A DNA stretch of 64,000 bases, taken from NCBI RefSeq assembly GCF_000821065.1, contig NZ_CDGG01000001.1:4340001-4404000 (forward strand), given 5' to 3'. Both the position numbers and the translations under genes were made by a program. The notes beneath the pieces are model-generated. The model had not been told where the DNA came from and did no database searches. It worked only from the letters and a program-made list of their open reading frames with translations. The DNA is from Oceanobacillus oncorhynchi. GTDB lineage: Bacteria > Bacillota > Bacilli > Bacillales > Amphibacillaceae. Numbering within the stretch: position 1 is the first letter of the stretch; each line of letters starts with the position of its first letter. Of this stretch, positions 18,478-28,549 are shown one piece after another.

Positions 18478-20106
18478 TTATTCAACCACCCAATGCCCTT
18501 GTTCCATATCAAATGAAAAGGCAGTCAGCTGTGAAATAAATTCTGTACCATAATGGTTCCATAAGAATAACGGATTCCAAACGCGCTCCTGCAAGCCTCC
18601 ATGCGGATGAAGCACTTGCTCCAGCTGATTAAATTCACATAAAACTTTAGCATGCTTCTTTTCAAATTCCTTATGGAACCGCTTGTTCATAAATTGAATA
18701 TCCTCTAATAAGTAAGCTAAATTCTTTTTGCTCAGCGCCTGAATATCGTCACCCATTTCAGAAGCCATCTCCCGGATTGGCTGGTGCGCTTCTTTAATTT
18801 TCTCCGCCACGTCTTCTGTTATTTGATCAATTTCCCGCTGACCATTTCTCTCCATGTAATCTTTCACCGTTGCTTGAACGCCATTTAAGATAACATCTTT
18901 CACCGTCAGCTGATATTTTGTGACTAATTTTTTCGTAGCTGCGTCTAAAAAAGTCAGGGAAAGCCTTGGCACAACTGGTGGCATTTGCAGGTTCATTACA
19001 TGAAAACCCGCCTTTAATCCAGCCCAATAAGCTATCTCCCCAGGACCGGCTATAAAAGCCAGCGTAGGAAACATATACTCTTGCATAATTGGTCTTGTTA
19101 CCACGTTATTGCTTAGTTTCCACGGTGTATTTCTGGCAATATCCTTGAGCTCCTCCACATTGAAGGAAATCTCCTGCTGCTTACCGACCCAGTTTCCACT
19201 CTCGTCTACGTTTAACAAAATTCTTCCTTGTATATCATCATGGTAAAATATATTCCCATCTGATGTATCTGCTTCAATAGCAAGCGGATATTGATGCTTT
19301 TCTAACGTTTTCAGCGTCTTGACTACGGAACCGCTGATTTGAGATTGATTCTGAATTAATTCCACAAAACACTCTGATTCCAGTTTACGAAATGCTGCGT
19401 TGCCAGAATCCACTAATACAATCCCTTGATTTGGAAATAGTGCAAAAATAAGACGAGCAAAAAAATCAATGTAATTAGAAGCTTTTTGTTGTATTTCCTG
19501 AATCACTGTGTAGATGTCTCTTGTATATGCTGTCTCAGGCAAAGCTTCAAATACAGCTTCCACCCATTTGGAGAGTTCTTTCTTATCCATTTCTAATTCC
19601 GAAACAGCCTTTCTCCCCGCATCTATATTTTTAGTCCGCAGCTTTAGCTTATGAAAATCTCCATCGTCTTTCGGACAATAAATATGATTGATTTCCTCAA
19701 AATCATGATCTTCACCAGCAATCCAAAAAACCGGGACAACTGGTGCTTCCAATAGTTTTTCCTGCTGTTTCGCCAGTTCAAGAATAGAAATAATTTTATT
19801 GATTGTATAACTAGGTCCTGTCAAAAGGCCCGCTTGCTGTCCGCCGATAACAACGGTGCTCTGTTTATCGTTTAAACGTTCAATTTGTTTAAGCGTTTCT
19901 TCCGGCGCTCCCCATTCTTTGTTTAATGTATGTAATACATTCGTCAGCCCATGCCGGTCAAAATCTTTTTCAGCTACATCTTGTAATCGTTTATGAAAAT
20001 CATTATATGGATGGTAATCAAACAACTGTGTTATATTTTCTGCTTCTTTTTTATAATCAGCTACTAACCTGTTGGCAGCAGGCAAAGTTAACGAATTTAT
20101 CTGCAT
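18478..20106 (-). CDS. bshC: Bacillithiol biosynthesis cysteine-adding enzyme BshC
   Basis: 542-aa cytoplasmic enzyme (former YllA) thought to ligate cysteine to glucosaminyl-malate, the last step of bacillithiol synthesis. A nucleotide-binding-like fold is seen, with VVIGGQQAGLLTGPSYTINK near 85 and VPVFWIAGEDHDFEEINH near 125. MQEYMFPTLAFIAGPGEIAYW lies in the central part and a C-terminal coiled-coil region follows. Length and motifs are typical. AAGGGG precedes the ATG. As in B. subtilis it lies directly upstream of mraZ, but a terminator separates the two. Confidence 0.94.
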   Translation of the reverse strand: MQINSLTLPAANRLVADYKKEAENITQLFDYHPYNDFHKRLQDVAEKDFDRHGLTNVLHTLNKEWGAPEETLKQIERLNDKQSTVVIGGQQAGLLTGPSYTINKIISILELAKQQEKLLEAPVVPVFWIAGEDHDFEEINHIYCPKDDGDFHKLKLRTKNIDAGRKAVSELEMDKKELSKWVEAVFEALPETAYTRDIYTVIQEIQQKASNYIDFFARLIFALFPNQGIVLVDSGNAAFRKLESECFVELIQNQSQISGSVVKTLKTLEKHQYPLAIEADTSDGNIFYHDDIQGRILLNVDESGNWVGKQQEISFNVEELKDIARNTPWKLSNNVVTRPIMQEYMFPTLAFIAGPGEIAYWAGLKAGFHVMNLQMPPVVPRLSLTFLDAATKKLVTKYQLTVKDVILNGVQATVKDYMERNGQREIDQITEDVAEKIKEAHQPIREMASEMGDDIQALSKKNLAYLLEDIQFMNKRFHKEFEKKHAKVLCEFNQLEQVLHPHGGLQERVWNPLFLWNHYGTEFISQLTAFSFDMEQGHWVVE

Positions 20107-20289
20107 ATCATTTTCCCCTTATATCGATTTGAATACATTCCGTATTGTACAGAAAAAACAGCAAGAATCAAACTAATCTGCTTCCGGGGAAACGAATAAA
20201 CTTTTTTCAGAAGAAGTTTATTTTATCTCAAACGAGAGCTTTTCACCCCCCGTATCTTGGCGGGGCTGGCGCAGCATTCTCCGGAAAGC

Positions 20290-20320
20290 AAAAAAAGCTT
20301 GTAGAGACAGCTTTTCTTCC
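20290..20320 (-). terminator. Probable terminator after the DUF3397 gene
   Basis: On the minus strand AAAAGCT (20315-20309) pairs with AGCTTTT (20299-20293) across a nine-base loop, followed by a T run. The stem is short. Confidence 0.5.
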
Positions 20321-20366
20321 AGGCTCTGCGCCCTTAACTGGTTACCTATATTCTTACTGCCGCATT

Positions 20367-20747
20367 TTAAGATAATACTTCTTTGATAATATAGACAAGA
20401 CTTAAAACAAGATAAGCAGAAGAGAATAATAAAAATGCACTTCTCCAAACAATTTTAATTGCTTTTGAAATCTCTATATCACTTTGCTTCTGATATTGAT
20501 GAATCAATATTCCCGTCAAACTTATCAGAAACAGCAGGATTATCCAGCCAAAAAAGCTTCGTTCAAACAAAAGCTGCAGCAAGACACCTACACCTAAGAT
20601 AAAAAAGATCGTTGACCACTGGACAGCATTATGTACGGCTTTCCATGTATGTTGTTTCCGGAGCTTCGTTATCCCATATGCTAAAAAAGTAATGATGAAT
20701 GGGAATGCAATAAAAAGAGCTATTGTATAATATATATAATCTCTCAT
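20367..20747 (-). CDS. DUF3397 family membrane protein
   Basis: A 126-aa protein with four predicted membrane helices: an N-terminal hairpin (YYTIALFIAFPFIITFLAYG), then WSTIFFILGVGVLLQLLF, GWIILLFLISLTGILI and FLLFSSAYLVLSLVYII. It resembles the DUF3397 proteins found next to bshC in many Bacillaceae; function unknown. The start is the ATG at 20747 (MRDYIYY), with GGAGGAAAAGG upstream; a longer frame to 20786 is non-family. There is no catalytic motif. Confidence 0.75.
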   Translation of the reverse strand: MRDYIYYTIALFIAFPFIITFLAYGITKLRKQHTWKAVHNAVQWSTIFFILGVGVLLQLLFERSFFGWIILLFLISLTGILIHQYQKQSDIEISKAIKIVWRSAFLLFSSAYLVLSLVYIIKEVLS

Positions 20748-21076
20748 CCTTTTCCTCCCTGCTTTTAAACAATTTATTTCTATCAAGTTAAGATGACCGC
20801 TTTGATGTATGCAAGTTTATTTTGACATAATGCACCAGCATCGGCATCCACTGCATAACCCCGGCGTCTGTCCGCCTATAAATGCACTTCTGAACAGAAG
20901 CGATTTTTAGAAAACTAAGCCCGCTTTCAAGTCTTCCTTTTAATGAATGCAAAAGTTTTCTAATATAAATATAACAGAAATAATTTTAAATTTGTCTCCT
21001 ATGTATTATAATTTAGACAGAGAAGGAAATCTACATTCATCTTTGATAACAGGATAATTATTCAGGAGGGGTTAAC
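20748..21076. other. Divergent intergenic region between the DUF3397 gene and ylbP
   Basis: No gene seen. The ylbP-proximal 100 bases are AT-rich with a TATAAT at 21007-21012 that could be a -10 element, but no good -35 precedes it. The 20820-20910 part is GC-richer than its flanks and may be old repeat material. Confidence 0.4.
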
Positions 21077-21559
21077 ATGGGAAATATAAAGATAGAAAAT
21101 TTACTGATTAATTTTAAAACACTAGAAAAATTTAAGCGTTTTCGTGAATATGGAAACCAGGAATTGACCATGATGGAAGATTTAGAGAATAAGATTATCG
21201 AGAATAATAGTAAATCTCCTTTTTATGGAATTTATATCGGGGATAATTTAGTAGCCAGAATGAGTCTTTATGAAGTGAGCAGAAAGTATGATTTTTACTT
21301 TAAGCCTTCTCAGGATTATTTGACACTTTGGAAATTAGAAGTGCTTCCCGATTATCAAGGAAAAGGCTATGGAAAAGCGCTTGTAGATTTTGCAAAAAGC
21401 TTTAACCTTCCTATTAAAACAAGCCCACGTATTAATTCGCATGGATTTTGGGAAAAGATGGATTTCATCAAACCACATTATGAAATGGAACGCGATTTAG
21501 GAGAAAATCCACTGCTCTGGCTGCCTGAGGGCGTTGAAGAAAAAGACACGAAGCAATAA
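21077..21559 (+). CDS. ylbP: GNAT family N-acetyltransferase YlbP
   Basis: 160-aa GCN5-type acetyltransferase. The acetyl-CoA signature LEVLPDYQGKGYGKALVDFA lies at about 90-110, with INSHGFWEKMDFIKP near the C terminus. The beginning IENLLINFKTLEKFKRFREYG is characteristic of YlbP. AGGAGGGG precedes the ATG. The substrate is unknown. It is convergent with gerR, as in B. subtilis. Its stop codon lies in the loop of its own terminator. Confidence 0.9.
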   Translation: MGNIKIENLLINFKTLEKFKRFREYGNQELTMMEDLENKIIENNSKSPFYGIYIGDNLVARMSLYEVSRKYDFYFKPSQDYLTLWKLEVLPDYQGKGYGKALVDFAKSFNLPIKTSPRINSHGFWEKMDFIKPHYEMERDLGENPLLWLPEGVEEKDTKQ

Positions 21560-21574
21560 GCTTCGTGCTTTTTT
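21547..21574 (+). terminator. Terminator of ylbP, overlapping the stop codon
   Basis: CACGAAGC (21547-21554) pairs with GCTTCGTG (21560-21567), followed by CTTTTTTG. The TAA stop at 21557-21559 lies in the five-base loop. Confidence 0.75.
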
Positions 21575-21619
21575 GCATCATATAAGATTAAATGAAGGCG
21601 TCCCCTTTATCTGGGGTTC

Positions 21620-22081
21620 TTATGGATTGGAGACCGTATGAATAAGTTGATTTATTTTTCCCCACACCATTTCATATTTCTCCATCTGCTTTTTTAACTC
21701 TTTGTTTTCCTTTAAGATTTTATCTACTTCTTCCCGCTTCACAAAATCATCCTGCTGTGGAATATCTGTCCTCATTTTTTCTAGCAGCTGAATAGCAGCA
21801 TCAATAGATTGAATCGATGAGGTTTCGATAGCCGGATAGGCAATTCGCTGCTTTAACCCTGCTTTTCTTTTGTCCTTTGCAGCCTGCACCTGGTCCTGGC
21901 ATTGCTTTCTTATTTTCGCATTCCAGCGGAATCCGCATGCTGCAGATGTTCTGGATAGCTTTTCAGCAACTTCCTTAAAAGCTTCTAATTGGGTTCTCCC
22001 TTCCTGAATACATTGAAGTACGGTATCTGCTAACAATCTGTCCTCTTCTTCTGTCCACGCGTCCTGCCTTGTATCGTTCAT
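21620..22081 (-). CDS. gerR: GerR/RsfA family sporulation regulator
   Basis: 153-aa DNA-binding regulator (YlbO). The N-terminal Myb/SANT-like domain DAWTEEEDRLLADTVL...SRTSAACGFRWNAKIRKQC covers residues 6-60. A C-terminal coiled coil follows (KREEVDKILKENKELKKQMEKYE). In B. subtilis GerR is made under sigma-E and tunes mother-cell genes. The start is the ATG at 22081 with AGGAGG six bases upstream; the longer frame to 22120 adds non-family residues. It lies next to rpmF as in Bacillus. Confidence 0.9.
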   Translation of the reverse strand: MNDTRQDAWTEEEDRLLADTVLQCIQEGRTQLEAFKEVAEKLSRTSAACGFRWNAKIRKQCQDQVQAAKDKRKAGLKQRIAYPAIETSSIQSIDAAIQLLEKMRTDIPQQDDFVKREEVDKILKENKELKKQMEKYEMVWGKINQLIHTVSNP

Positions 22082-22201
22082 AACATACCTCCTATTAGGG
22101 TTTGCTATCAATGTATGCAAAAAATAGGTATGCTAGAATCGTTTTATATTAAAAATATCCAGAAAGCTCTTAAAAAAATATATACGTGGAGGAAAACGAA
22201 A

Positions 22202-22232
22202 AAAACAGACCACGCAGTGTGATCTGTTTTCG
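22202..22232 (-). terminator. Terminator after rpmF
   Basis: On the minus strand AAAACAGATCAC pairs with GTGGTCTGTTTT, with one G-U pair, followed by a T-rich run. Confidence 0.78.
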
Positions 22233-22242
22233 TTAATTAAAA

Positions 22243-22416
22243 TTAGTTGCTGATAACTTCTTTTCCATCATAATTTCCACATGCTTTGCAAACATGGTGA
22301 GGTTTCGTTAATTCGCCACAGTTGGAGCATTCTACCATACCAGGTACATGTAGTTTTTTATGCGTACGACGTTGGTTCTTTACTTTTTTGGAAGTTCTTC
22401 TTTTAGGTACTGCCAT
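22243..22416 (-). CDS. rpmF: 50S ribosomal protein L32
   Basis: Frame of 57 codons read from the ATG at 22416: [19 protein letters not shown], then [11 protein letters not shown] and CKACGNYDG. It matches the L32 family in length and in the N-terminal [10 protein letters not shown]. Two CxxC pairs show it is the zinc-binding (C+) form. AGGAGG lies just upstream. It is cotranscribed with the YceD-family gene 46 bp upstream, the usual pair. Confidence 0.97.
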   Translation of the reverse strand: MAVPKRRTSKKVKNQRRTHKKLHVPGMVECSNCGELTKPHHVCKACGNYDGKEVISN

Positions 22417-22462
22417 GACTTACACCTCCTTCAAAAATGAAAGTAAAACTTGAATCAGATTC

Positions 22463-22993
22463 TTATTTTTCTTTCTGGTTATTATTAAGGAGAGATTCCA
22501 ATTTTTTCAATCTTGGATCGATGGGCTTCTCTTCCTTTGTCTCAGATACAAATTCCCAGTCCTTCCCGCTGGAAGGAGCTGCTTCATCCGAATCAGCGTT
22601 TTCAGCAAAAACGCGGAATGGAATTTCCAATAATATATTTTCCTTGATATATGGTGTTAAGTCAAGAACTTCTCCCTGAATAGGATGAATTTCTTGTTCT
22701 TCTTCCTCTCTTCCATAATAAGCAGATGCAGAGAAGACCTCATTTGCATCTATTTCAAATGGATAAGGAACATCCACCAATGTACGTGCGCACGGGAGTG
22801 TCATTTCTCCGGTCACATGAAAATTCACATAGAATTCTTCACCATGCACAGTTACTTGTCCGGTCACATGTACTGGAGGTATTTTTCGTATATCATTACT
22901 CATCGTTTCCAGTTCTGACACATCGGCTTGGCTATCAAAGAAATATGGCTCATTTACGGAACCTTTTCTAATCTGATTAACAGTCAATTTCAT
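22463..22993 (-). CDS. ylbN: DUF177/YceD family protein (YlbN)
   Basis: 176-aa cytoplasmic protein of the YceD/DUF177 family, conserved upstream of rpmF and linked to 23S rRNA or ribosome maturation in other organisms. Visible features: the CARTLVDVPYPFEID motif near 75, the acidic stretch EEEEQEIHPIQGEVLDLTPYI and a C-terminal KPIDPRLKKLESLLN. The ATG at 22993 has AGAGGTGAT at the right distance; an in-frame GTG three codons upstream overlaps that site and is unlikely. Confidence 0.88.
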   Translation of the reverse strand: MKLTVNQIRKGSVNEPYFFDSQADVSELETMSNDIRKIPPVHVTGQVTVHGEEFYVNFHVTGEMTLPCARTLVDVPYPFEIDANEVFSASAYYGREEEEQEIHPIQGEVLDLTPYIKENILLEIPFRVFAENADSDEAAPSSGKDWEFVSETKEEKPIDPRLKKLESLLNNNQKEK

Positions 22994-23065
22994 TAAAATC
23001 ACCTCTAGGCAACAAGATAAATGATAAAAGAAAATGCTTCGTTTGTCAATATATTTTCTTTACAC

Positions 23066-23129
23066 CACAGGTATAAGTTCGACTATAGCTCAGACAGCCC
23101 TTGTCGGCTTGCCAATTGCTAAATCTTCC
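23066..23129 (+). repeat. Degenerate single copy of the 72-bp repeat
   Basis: CACAGGTATAAGTTCGACT, followed by TTGTCGGCTTGCCAATTGCT, aligns along its length with the tandem 72-bp unit at 32718-32934. Intergenic between ylbN and tmcAL. Confidence 0.65.
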
Positions 23130-23284
23130 ATACATACGTAGTATTCCCTGTTACAGTGTATAAAAAACAACAGTTAAAACTATTCTAACCGCAGTTTTTC
23201 TTTTTGTCATTCTATTTCTCTTTTCGTCCTACAAATTCCGGAATATGTTAAAATAAAGCTACTTGAAAAAATAGAGGTGAGTGT

Positions 23285-24490
23285 ATGGAAGCTTGCGGTT
23301 TAATAGTTGAATACAATCCTTTCCATTACGGACATCAATATCATTTAAAACAAGCCAGGGAAAAAACTGATGCAGACTGTATTGTTGCGGTTATGAGCGG
23401 GAATTTTTTGCAACGTGGCGAGCCGGCCATTATGGATAAATATAACCGGGCCAAAGCGGCCATTCTCGGTGGCGCTGATTTAGTTGTTGAGCTGCCGTAT
23501 GTCTATGCTGTACAGCACAGCGATTATTTCGCCAAAGGAGCAATCGATATGCTTTATCATTCTGGCGTCAGTGCTGTATGCTTTGGAAGTGAAGCAGGCA
23601 TAATCGATTCTTTTTCCGATGCTTATCAGCACCAGAAAGAGCATCAGAATCAATACGAATCCTTTGTTAAAAAATATTTAAATAAGGGACATGCCTATCC
23701 AGACGCAGCAACAAAAGCATATCAGCATATTTTTGGTATATCTGATATACTGGATGTGTCCAGACCAAATAATATTTTAGGATTAAGCTATGTCCGGGCA
23801 ATTAAAGACGCCCATTATCCAATAAAACCAATCACTATAAAACGAATCGAAAATAATTATCACGACACTGCTATTACTGGAAATATAGCAAGTGCAACAA
23901 GTATCCGTAAAGAAGTGCTGAATAACCCGACTGCCAGCAAAGCAGCTGCTGAAGCTATGCCGGAGACCACATCAGATATTTTACAGAGCTATAAACATGC
24001 CTCAGGGTACTGGCATGATTGGGAGTTATATTTCTCTTTTTTGAAATATCGAGTACAAACAATGACGTTAGCAGAATTGCAGCAGATCGAAGGGATTGTT
24101 GAGGGGCTGGAGCATCGTATTGTACGCACAGCTATGGAGGCTTCCTCTTTTCAAGGATGGATGACTGCTTTAAAAACAAAACGTTATACATGGACAAGGC
24201 TTCAACGTATTTTTGTCCATATTTTAACCAATACAAGAAAAGAAGATAATATACTTGGTACCCAGACAGGTTATATACGGGTACTGGCCATGAATAAAAC
24301 CGGCCAGGCTTATCTTAATCAGCAGAAAAAGAAAGCGGACCTCCCGTTTATTACAAAAATAAATCAAATCAAACACCCCTTCCTGGAAATCGAGGAACGG
24401 GCTGCGAAGGCGTATTACAGTATTTTACCCGGCAAGAAGCAAAGAGACTTCTTTTTACAGGAGATTAAATCACCGATTATTATAAAGTGA
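23285..24490 (+). CDS. tmcAL: tRNA(Met) cytidine acetate ligase TmcAL
   Basis: 401-aa enzyme (former YlbM) that uses acetate and ATP to form N4-acetylcytidine at the wobble base of elongator tRNA-Met. The N-terminal nucleotidyltransferase motif GLIVEYNPFHYGHQYHL carries the HxGH core, followed by VAVMSGNFLQRGEPA and RPNNILGLSYVRAI. Length is normal. Ribosome binding site GAGGTGA. It is divergent from ylbN and convergent with ylbL. Confidence 0.95.
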   Translation: MEACGLIVEYNPFHYGHQYHLKQAREKTDADCIVAVMSGNFLQRGEPAIMDKYNRAKAAILGGADLVVELPYVYAVQHSDYFAKGAIDMLYHSGVSAVCFGSEAGIIDSFSDAYQHQKEHQNQYESFVKKYLNKGHAYPDAATKAYQHIFGISDILDVSRPNNILGLSYVRAIKDAHYPIKPITIKRIENNYHDTAITGNIASATSIRKEVLNNPTASKAAAEAMPETTSDILQSYKHASGYWHDWELYFSFLKYRVQTMTLAELQQIEGIVEGLEHRIVRTAMEASSFQGWMTALKTKRYTWTRLQRIFVHILTNTRKEDNILGTQTGYIRVLAMNKTGQAYLNQQKKKADLPFITKINQIKHPFLEIEERAAKAYYSILPGKKQRDFFLQEIKSPIIIK

Positions 24491-24529
24491 AACTTCATTT
24501 TGTTGAAGCAATTCTTTCAGACGTTACAA

Positions 24530-24573
24530 AAAAGAGGACTTCCGTCTTCATTATAATACGGAAATCCTCTTTT
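24530..24573 (+). terminator. Bidirectional terminator between tmcAL and ylbL
   Basis: AAAGAGGACTTCCGT pairs with ACGGAAATCCTCTTT, with one mismatch, flanked by A and T runs on both sides, so it can end both converging genes. Confidence 0.8.
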
Positions 24574-24584
24574 ATTTAATTCAT

Positions 24585-25607
24585 TTATTCATTAACACTT
24601 TCTAAATATTCTACAGCATCTTCAAACGTATCCACCGGAACAACCTCCATATCTGTCCCGATACTTTCTGCTGTTTCTGCTGCCACTTGGTAATTGGACC
24701 CTTCCCGGCCGCCTTCATTCGGAGCGAAGAAAATATCAACGTCTTCTCTATCGGAAGCGACAACTTTTTTATCTATCCCGCCAATTCGATGGACATTTCC
24801 TTCATAGTCAATTTCACCAGTTCCGCCGATTTGCTTGCCGCCGGTTAAATCCCCCTCTGTTAACTGATCATAGATTTCCAATGAAAACATGAGCCCTGCA
24901 CTCGGGCCGCCAATATTACCGCTGGAAAAATGAACTTCTGGATTTACAGTTACTTCACGATCTGTGACAAGATTTATTCCAACGCCCACACGAGTTCCTT
25001 CGTCATCCAACGGTTCTAATTCCATCTCGGCAGTGTGTTCTTCATCATTTCTTTCAAACAAAACTGTCACTGTATCTCCGGCTTCTTTTCCATCAATATA
25101 ATCAATTAAATCTTGAGATTCATGCACTTCTGCATCATCAATTCCGATGATACGGTCTCCACTCTCTAATTTACCATCTGCCGGCAAGCCATCCACCGCA
25201 GCAACCACATAGACGCCATTAAAATGGATATCTATATCTTTTTCTGCTGTTTCATAGGCCACCACAGTTGCAGCTTCCTGAGAGCTTTCCATTACCTGAA
25301 GCTGTGCTGCCATATAATCTTCCTGAGACATTCCTTCCGGGAAAACCTGATCTAAAGGAAGAATATCCTGATGTGGAAGGACGAAGGCTGCAGCATATAA
25401 AATGGGAGTTGCCTGCATTCCGCTGACGGTCACTAAATGCATATCCCCTTCACTTGGATAGCCGTCGTCCACTTCGACAATGGGATCTAATGCATCGGCT
25501 CCGCCTGGTTTTTGTATATAATACGGCAATTGATACACTCCCAAAAAATAAACAATCAGTACAACCGCTAATAATCCTATAATCCTCCGTTTTGATAATC
25601 GCAACAC
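24585..25607 (-). CDS. ylbL: PDZ-Lon type membrane protease YlbL (SepM-like)
   Basis: 340-aa membrane-anchored serine protease. An N-terminal helix (RIIGLLAVVLIVYFLGVY) is followed by a PDZ domain around residues 115-200 (GVYVVAAVDGLPADGKLESGDRI). A Lon-type S16 domain follows, with the catalytic serine in GGPSAGLMFSLEI and lysine in GGIDKKVVASDRE. Relatives include the streptococcal peptide-processing protease SepM. B. subtilis YlbL works beside CtpA in degrading the division inhibitor YneA. It starts at GTG (25607) after GGGG. Confidence 0.92.
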   Translation of the reverse strand: MLRLSKRRIIGLLAVVLIVYFLGVYQLPYYIQKPGGADALDPIVEVDDGYPSEGDMHLVTVSGMQATPILYAAAFVLPHQDILPLDQVFPEGMSQEDYMAAQLQVMESSQEAATVVAYETAEKDIDIHFNGVYVVAAVDGLPADGKLESGDRIIGIDDAEVHESQDLIDYIDGKEAGDTVTVLFERNDEEHTAEMELEPLDDEGTRVGVGINLVTDREVTVNPEVHFSSGNIGGPSAGLMFSLEIYDQLTEGDLTGGKQIGGTGEIDYEGNVHRIGGIDKKVVASDREDVDIFFAPNEGGREGSNYQVAAETAESIGTDMEVVPVDTFEDAVEYLESVNE

Positions 25608-25893
25608 TGCTTATTCCCCTTCCTGACACTCTTACTAAAAATATATCTATGGCATATTTTCAGATGGTATTCGCGTATATATCATATATAGCAACTTTTT
25701 TATTAAAACGATACATCGGACAAGCTAGCATTATTCTACTACTTCCTACCATAATTGTACAGAACGAGACTTCATAACAGGAAGATAAAAACAGCATGAA
25801 GATGCTTTCTTCTAACGAATAAAGGATGTTCAAAAAAACGAATTAAAATAATACATCCATTTTTTAAACACGCACTAATAGGGGGACATCAGA

Positions 25894-27102
25894 TTGAAGC
25901 AAAAGCTGAAAACACTAGGCTATGGCGGCATATCCATTTTTTTGTTTTTTAGTTTAATACGTTTTCCAGATCAAGCATTAGAAGCAGCCATCCGTGGATT
26001 AAATATGTGGTGGGAGGTCGTATTTCCATCTTTGCTTCCTTTTTTCATAACCGCTGAATTATTATTAGCTTTTGGCGTTGTGAAATTTCTAGGCATTTTA
26101 TTTGAACCGATCATGCGGCCGCTTTTTAATATCCCCGGTGCCGGCAGCTTCGGCTGGATTATGGGAATGGCCAGCGGTTATCCTACCGGTGCCAAAATAG
26201 CAGCAAGACTCCGTGAAGAAAAGCAAGTCACACAGATAGAAGCTGAAAGATTAGTGTCTTTTACCAATAATTCAAGCCCGCTCTTTATATTCGGTGCCAT
26301 TTCTGCAGGCTTTTTTTATAATATCAAACTGGGGCTTCTATTGGCTGTGTGTCATTACGGAGCTAATACGATCGTCGGGGTTGTTATGCGTTTTCATGGC
26401 AGAAAGCAGGAAAAGCAGATTACCAAACAAAAGAGACAGCCCTTTTCACTGAAAAAAGCATTTCAAGAGATGCATCGAAATCGGTTAAGAAATCCCCGGC
26501 CTTTCGGAGAAATATTAGGGGATGCGGTATTAAATTCGATTCAGACTCTTGTGATGGTCGGAGGATTTATTATTCTCTTTTCCGTTCTTATTAAATTGCT
26601 TTTCCTGATGGACATCACATCTTTTATATCTGCATTTATTGAACCGATTTTCCCTGTTTTTGATCTGCCAAAAGAGCTGGGACTTCCATTTATTTCTGGT
26701 TTATTTGAAATTACCGTCGGATCAAACTTAATTTCACAGGTCACCACGGATTCTTTATTACAAAAAGCAATTTTGATCAGCTTCATCCTTGGCTTTAATG
26801 GATTATCCATCCAAGCACAGGTAGCCAGCATCTTAGCCAAGACAGATATCCGTTTCTACCCTTATTTCTTCGCCCGGCTTTTACACGGAACTTTTGCTGT
26901 GATTTTAACTATTTTATTATACAAACCGTTATACCTGGAGCGAATCGTTTTTCATTCTAACGAGATTCCTGCCGGCACAATACAAGAGACCCCCATCGGG
27001 ATACAAATATACTATCTATTACAGGCAATTGGGCCAAGCCTGACAATCATCAGTTTAGGGGCTGCTATTTTCATCCTTATTAATAAAGTCAGAAAAAAAT
27101 AA
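25894..27102 (+). CDS. ylbJ: Sporulation integral membrane protein YlbJ
   Basis: 402-aa polytopic protein with two nucleoside-recognition (Gate) regions: WWEVVFPSLLPFFITAELL and GSFGWIMGMASGYPTGAKIA in the first half, EITVGSNLISQV in the second. In B. subtilis YlbJ is made under sigma-E and is required for heat-resistant spores. It starts at TTG (25894) with GGGGGAC upstream. It is divergent from ylbL across 286 bp of AT-rich DNA, which contains a possible decayed MITE end (GGATGTTCAAAAA at 25823). Confidence 0.92.
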   Translation: MKQKLKTLGYGGISIFLFFSLIRFPDQALEAAIRGLNMWWEVVFPSLLPFFITAELLLAFGVVKFLGILFEPIMRPLFNIPGAGSFGWIMGMASGYPTGAKIAARLREEKQVTQIEAERLVSFTNNSSPLFIFGAISAGFFYNIKLGLLLAVCHYGANTIVGVVMRFHGRKQEKQITKQKRQPFSLKKAFQEMHRNRLRNPRPFGEILGDAVLNSIQTLVMVGGFIILFSVLIKLLFLMDITSFISAFIEPIFPVFDLPKELGLPFISGLFEITVGSNLISQVTTDSLLQKAILISFILGFNGLSIQAQVASILAKTDIRFYPYFFARLLHGTFAVILTILLYKPLYLERIVFHSNEIPAGTIQETPIGIQIYYLLQAIGPSLTIISLGAAIFILINKVRKK

Positions 27103-27197
27103 TTCTTCCTAAAGAAGAAGAAAGAGCCGCTTGACCGCTGACTCTCTCTTCTTCTGAAAATATGTAACGAATGAAATCCGCGTCCGTTCGTTATTTT

Positions 27198-27683
<486 letters not shown>

Positions 27684-28253
27684 TTATGCTTCCTCTCTTT
27701 TATCTGATTGGTAAATCGTTACTTGAACTAAACCGCCATAATCTGCTTGTTTGATTGCTTTCAAGGATTTATACGTATCCGGCAGCATGTTTGTCTTATC
27801 ATGCTCACAATAGACAATCGCATTCTTATTCAGCATTTTGCTATCGAGAAGATAATCAAGTAATTTCATATAATCTTTACTTTTATACGGCGGATCTAAA
27901 AGCACTAAATCAAATTGTAATTCTCGTTTAGCGATGGCTTTTAAAGCACGCTCTGCGTCATTTCGATAGACCTCTGCCTGCGCTTCTAATTGGAGCGATT
28001 TCAAATTTTCTTTAATGATTTGAACTGCCTTGGGATGTTTATCTACGAAAATCACCTTAGACATGTCTCTGCTTAATGCTTCGATTCCCAGAGACCCGCT
28101 TCCCGCAAATAAATCTAAAGCTAGCCCTCCTGAAAAGTAAGGACCCATTACTTGAAACACAGCTTCCTTTACTTTATCAGAAGTCGGTCTTGTAGACTCA
28201 CCAGCTGCACTTTTTAACACTCTTCCTTTATGTATTCCTGCTATAACGCGCAC
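27684..28253 (-). CDS. rsmD: 16S rRNA (guanine(966)-N(2))-methyltransferase RsmD
   Basis: 189-aa SAM-dependent methyltransferase (YlbH). It has the N-terminal MRVIAGIHKGR, RPTSDKVKEAVFQ, the SAM motif ALDLFAGSGSLGIEALSR near 43 and the catalytic DPPY in LVLLDPPYKSKDY near 120. GTG start at 28253 with AGGTGA upstream. Operon with coaD. Confidence 0.95.
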   Translation of the reverse strand: MRVIAGIHKGRVLKSAAGESTRPTSDKVKEAVFQVMGPYFSGGLALDLFAGSGSLGIEALSRDMSKVIFVDKHPKAVQIIKENLKSLQLEAQAEVYRNDAERALKAIAKRELQFDLVLLDPPYKSKDYMKLLDYLLDSKMLNKNAIVYCEHDKTNMLPDTYKSLKAIKQADYGGLVQVTIYQSDKREEA

Positions 28254-28483
28254 TTCTGAATCACCTCAGCTTCTTTTAGCTCGTCAATAGTCTACCACGA
28301 TTCGCCGCTTTAGCAAATTATTTTTATTCGTTATGTATATTATTTTTTACTTTGTCTATACTATCATAATGATTCAGCTAAATATGATTTAGTTGAAACG
28401 GAAGAAGGCTTATTCTTCCCCATAAGCTCTTCATCCGGTTTCTCCTCTCCCTTTAGCCTTTTATTTTTCATAAAAATAAAAGG

Positions 28484-28513
28484 ACCTGCAGTAATTTTGA
28501 CTGCAGGTTTTTT
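28484..28513 (-). terminator. Terminator after ylbG
   Basis: ACCTGCAGT / ACTGCAGGT stem with seven loop bases. T-rich stretches flank both sides, so it may work in both directions. Confidence 0.72.
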
Positions 28514-28549
28514 CTTTTTATTTGATATATTTCTTTTTAGACGTCTTCT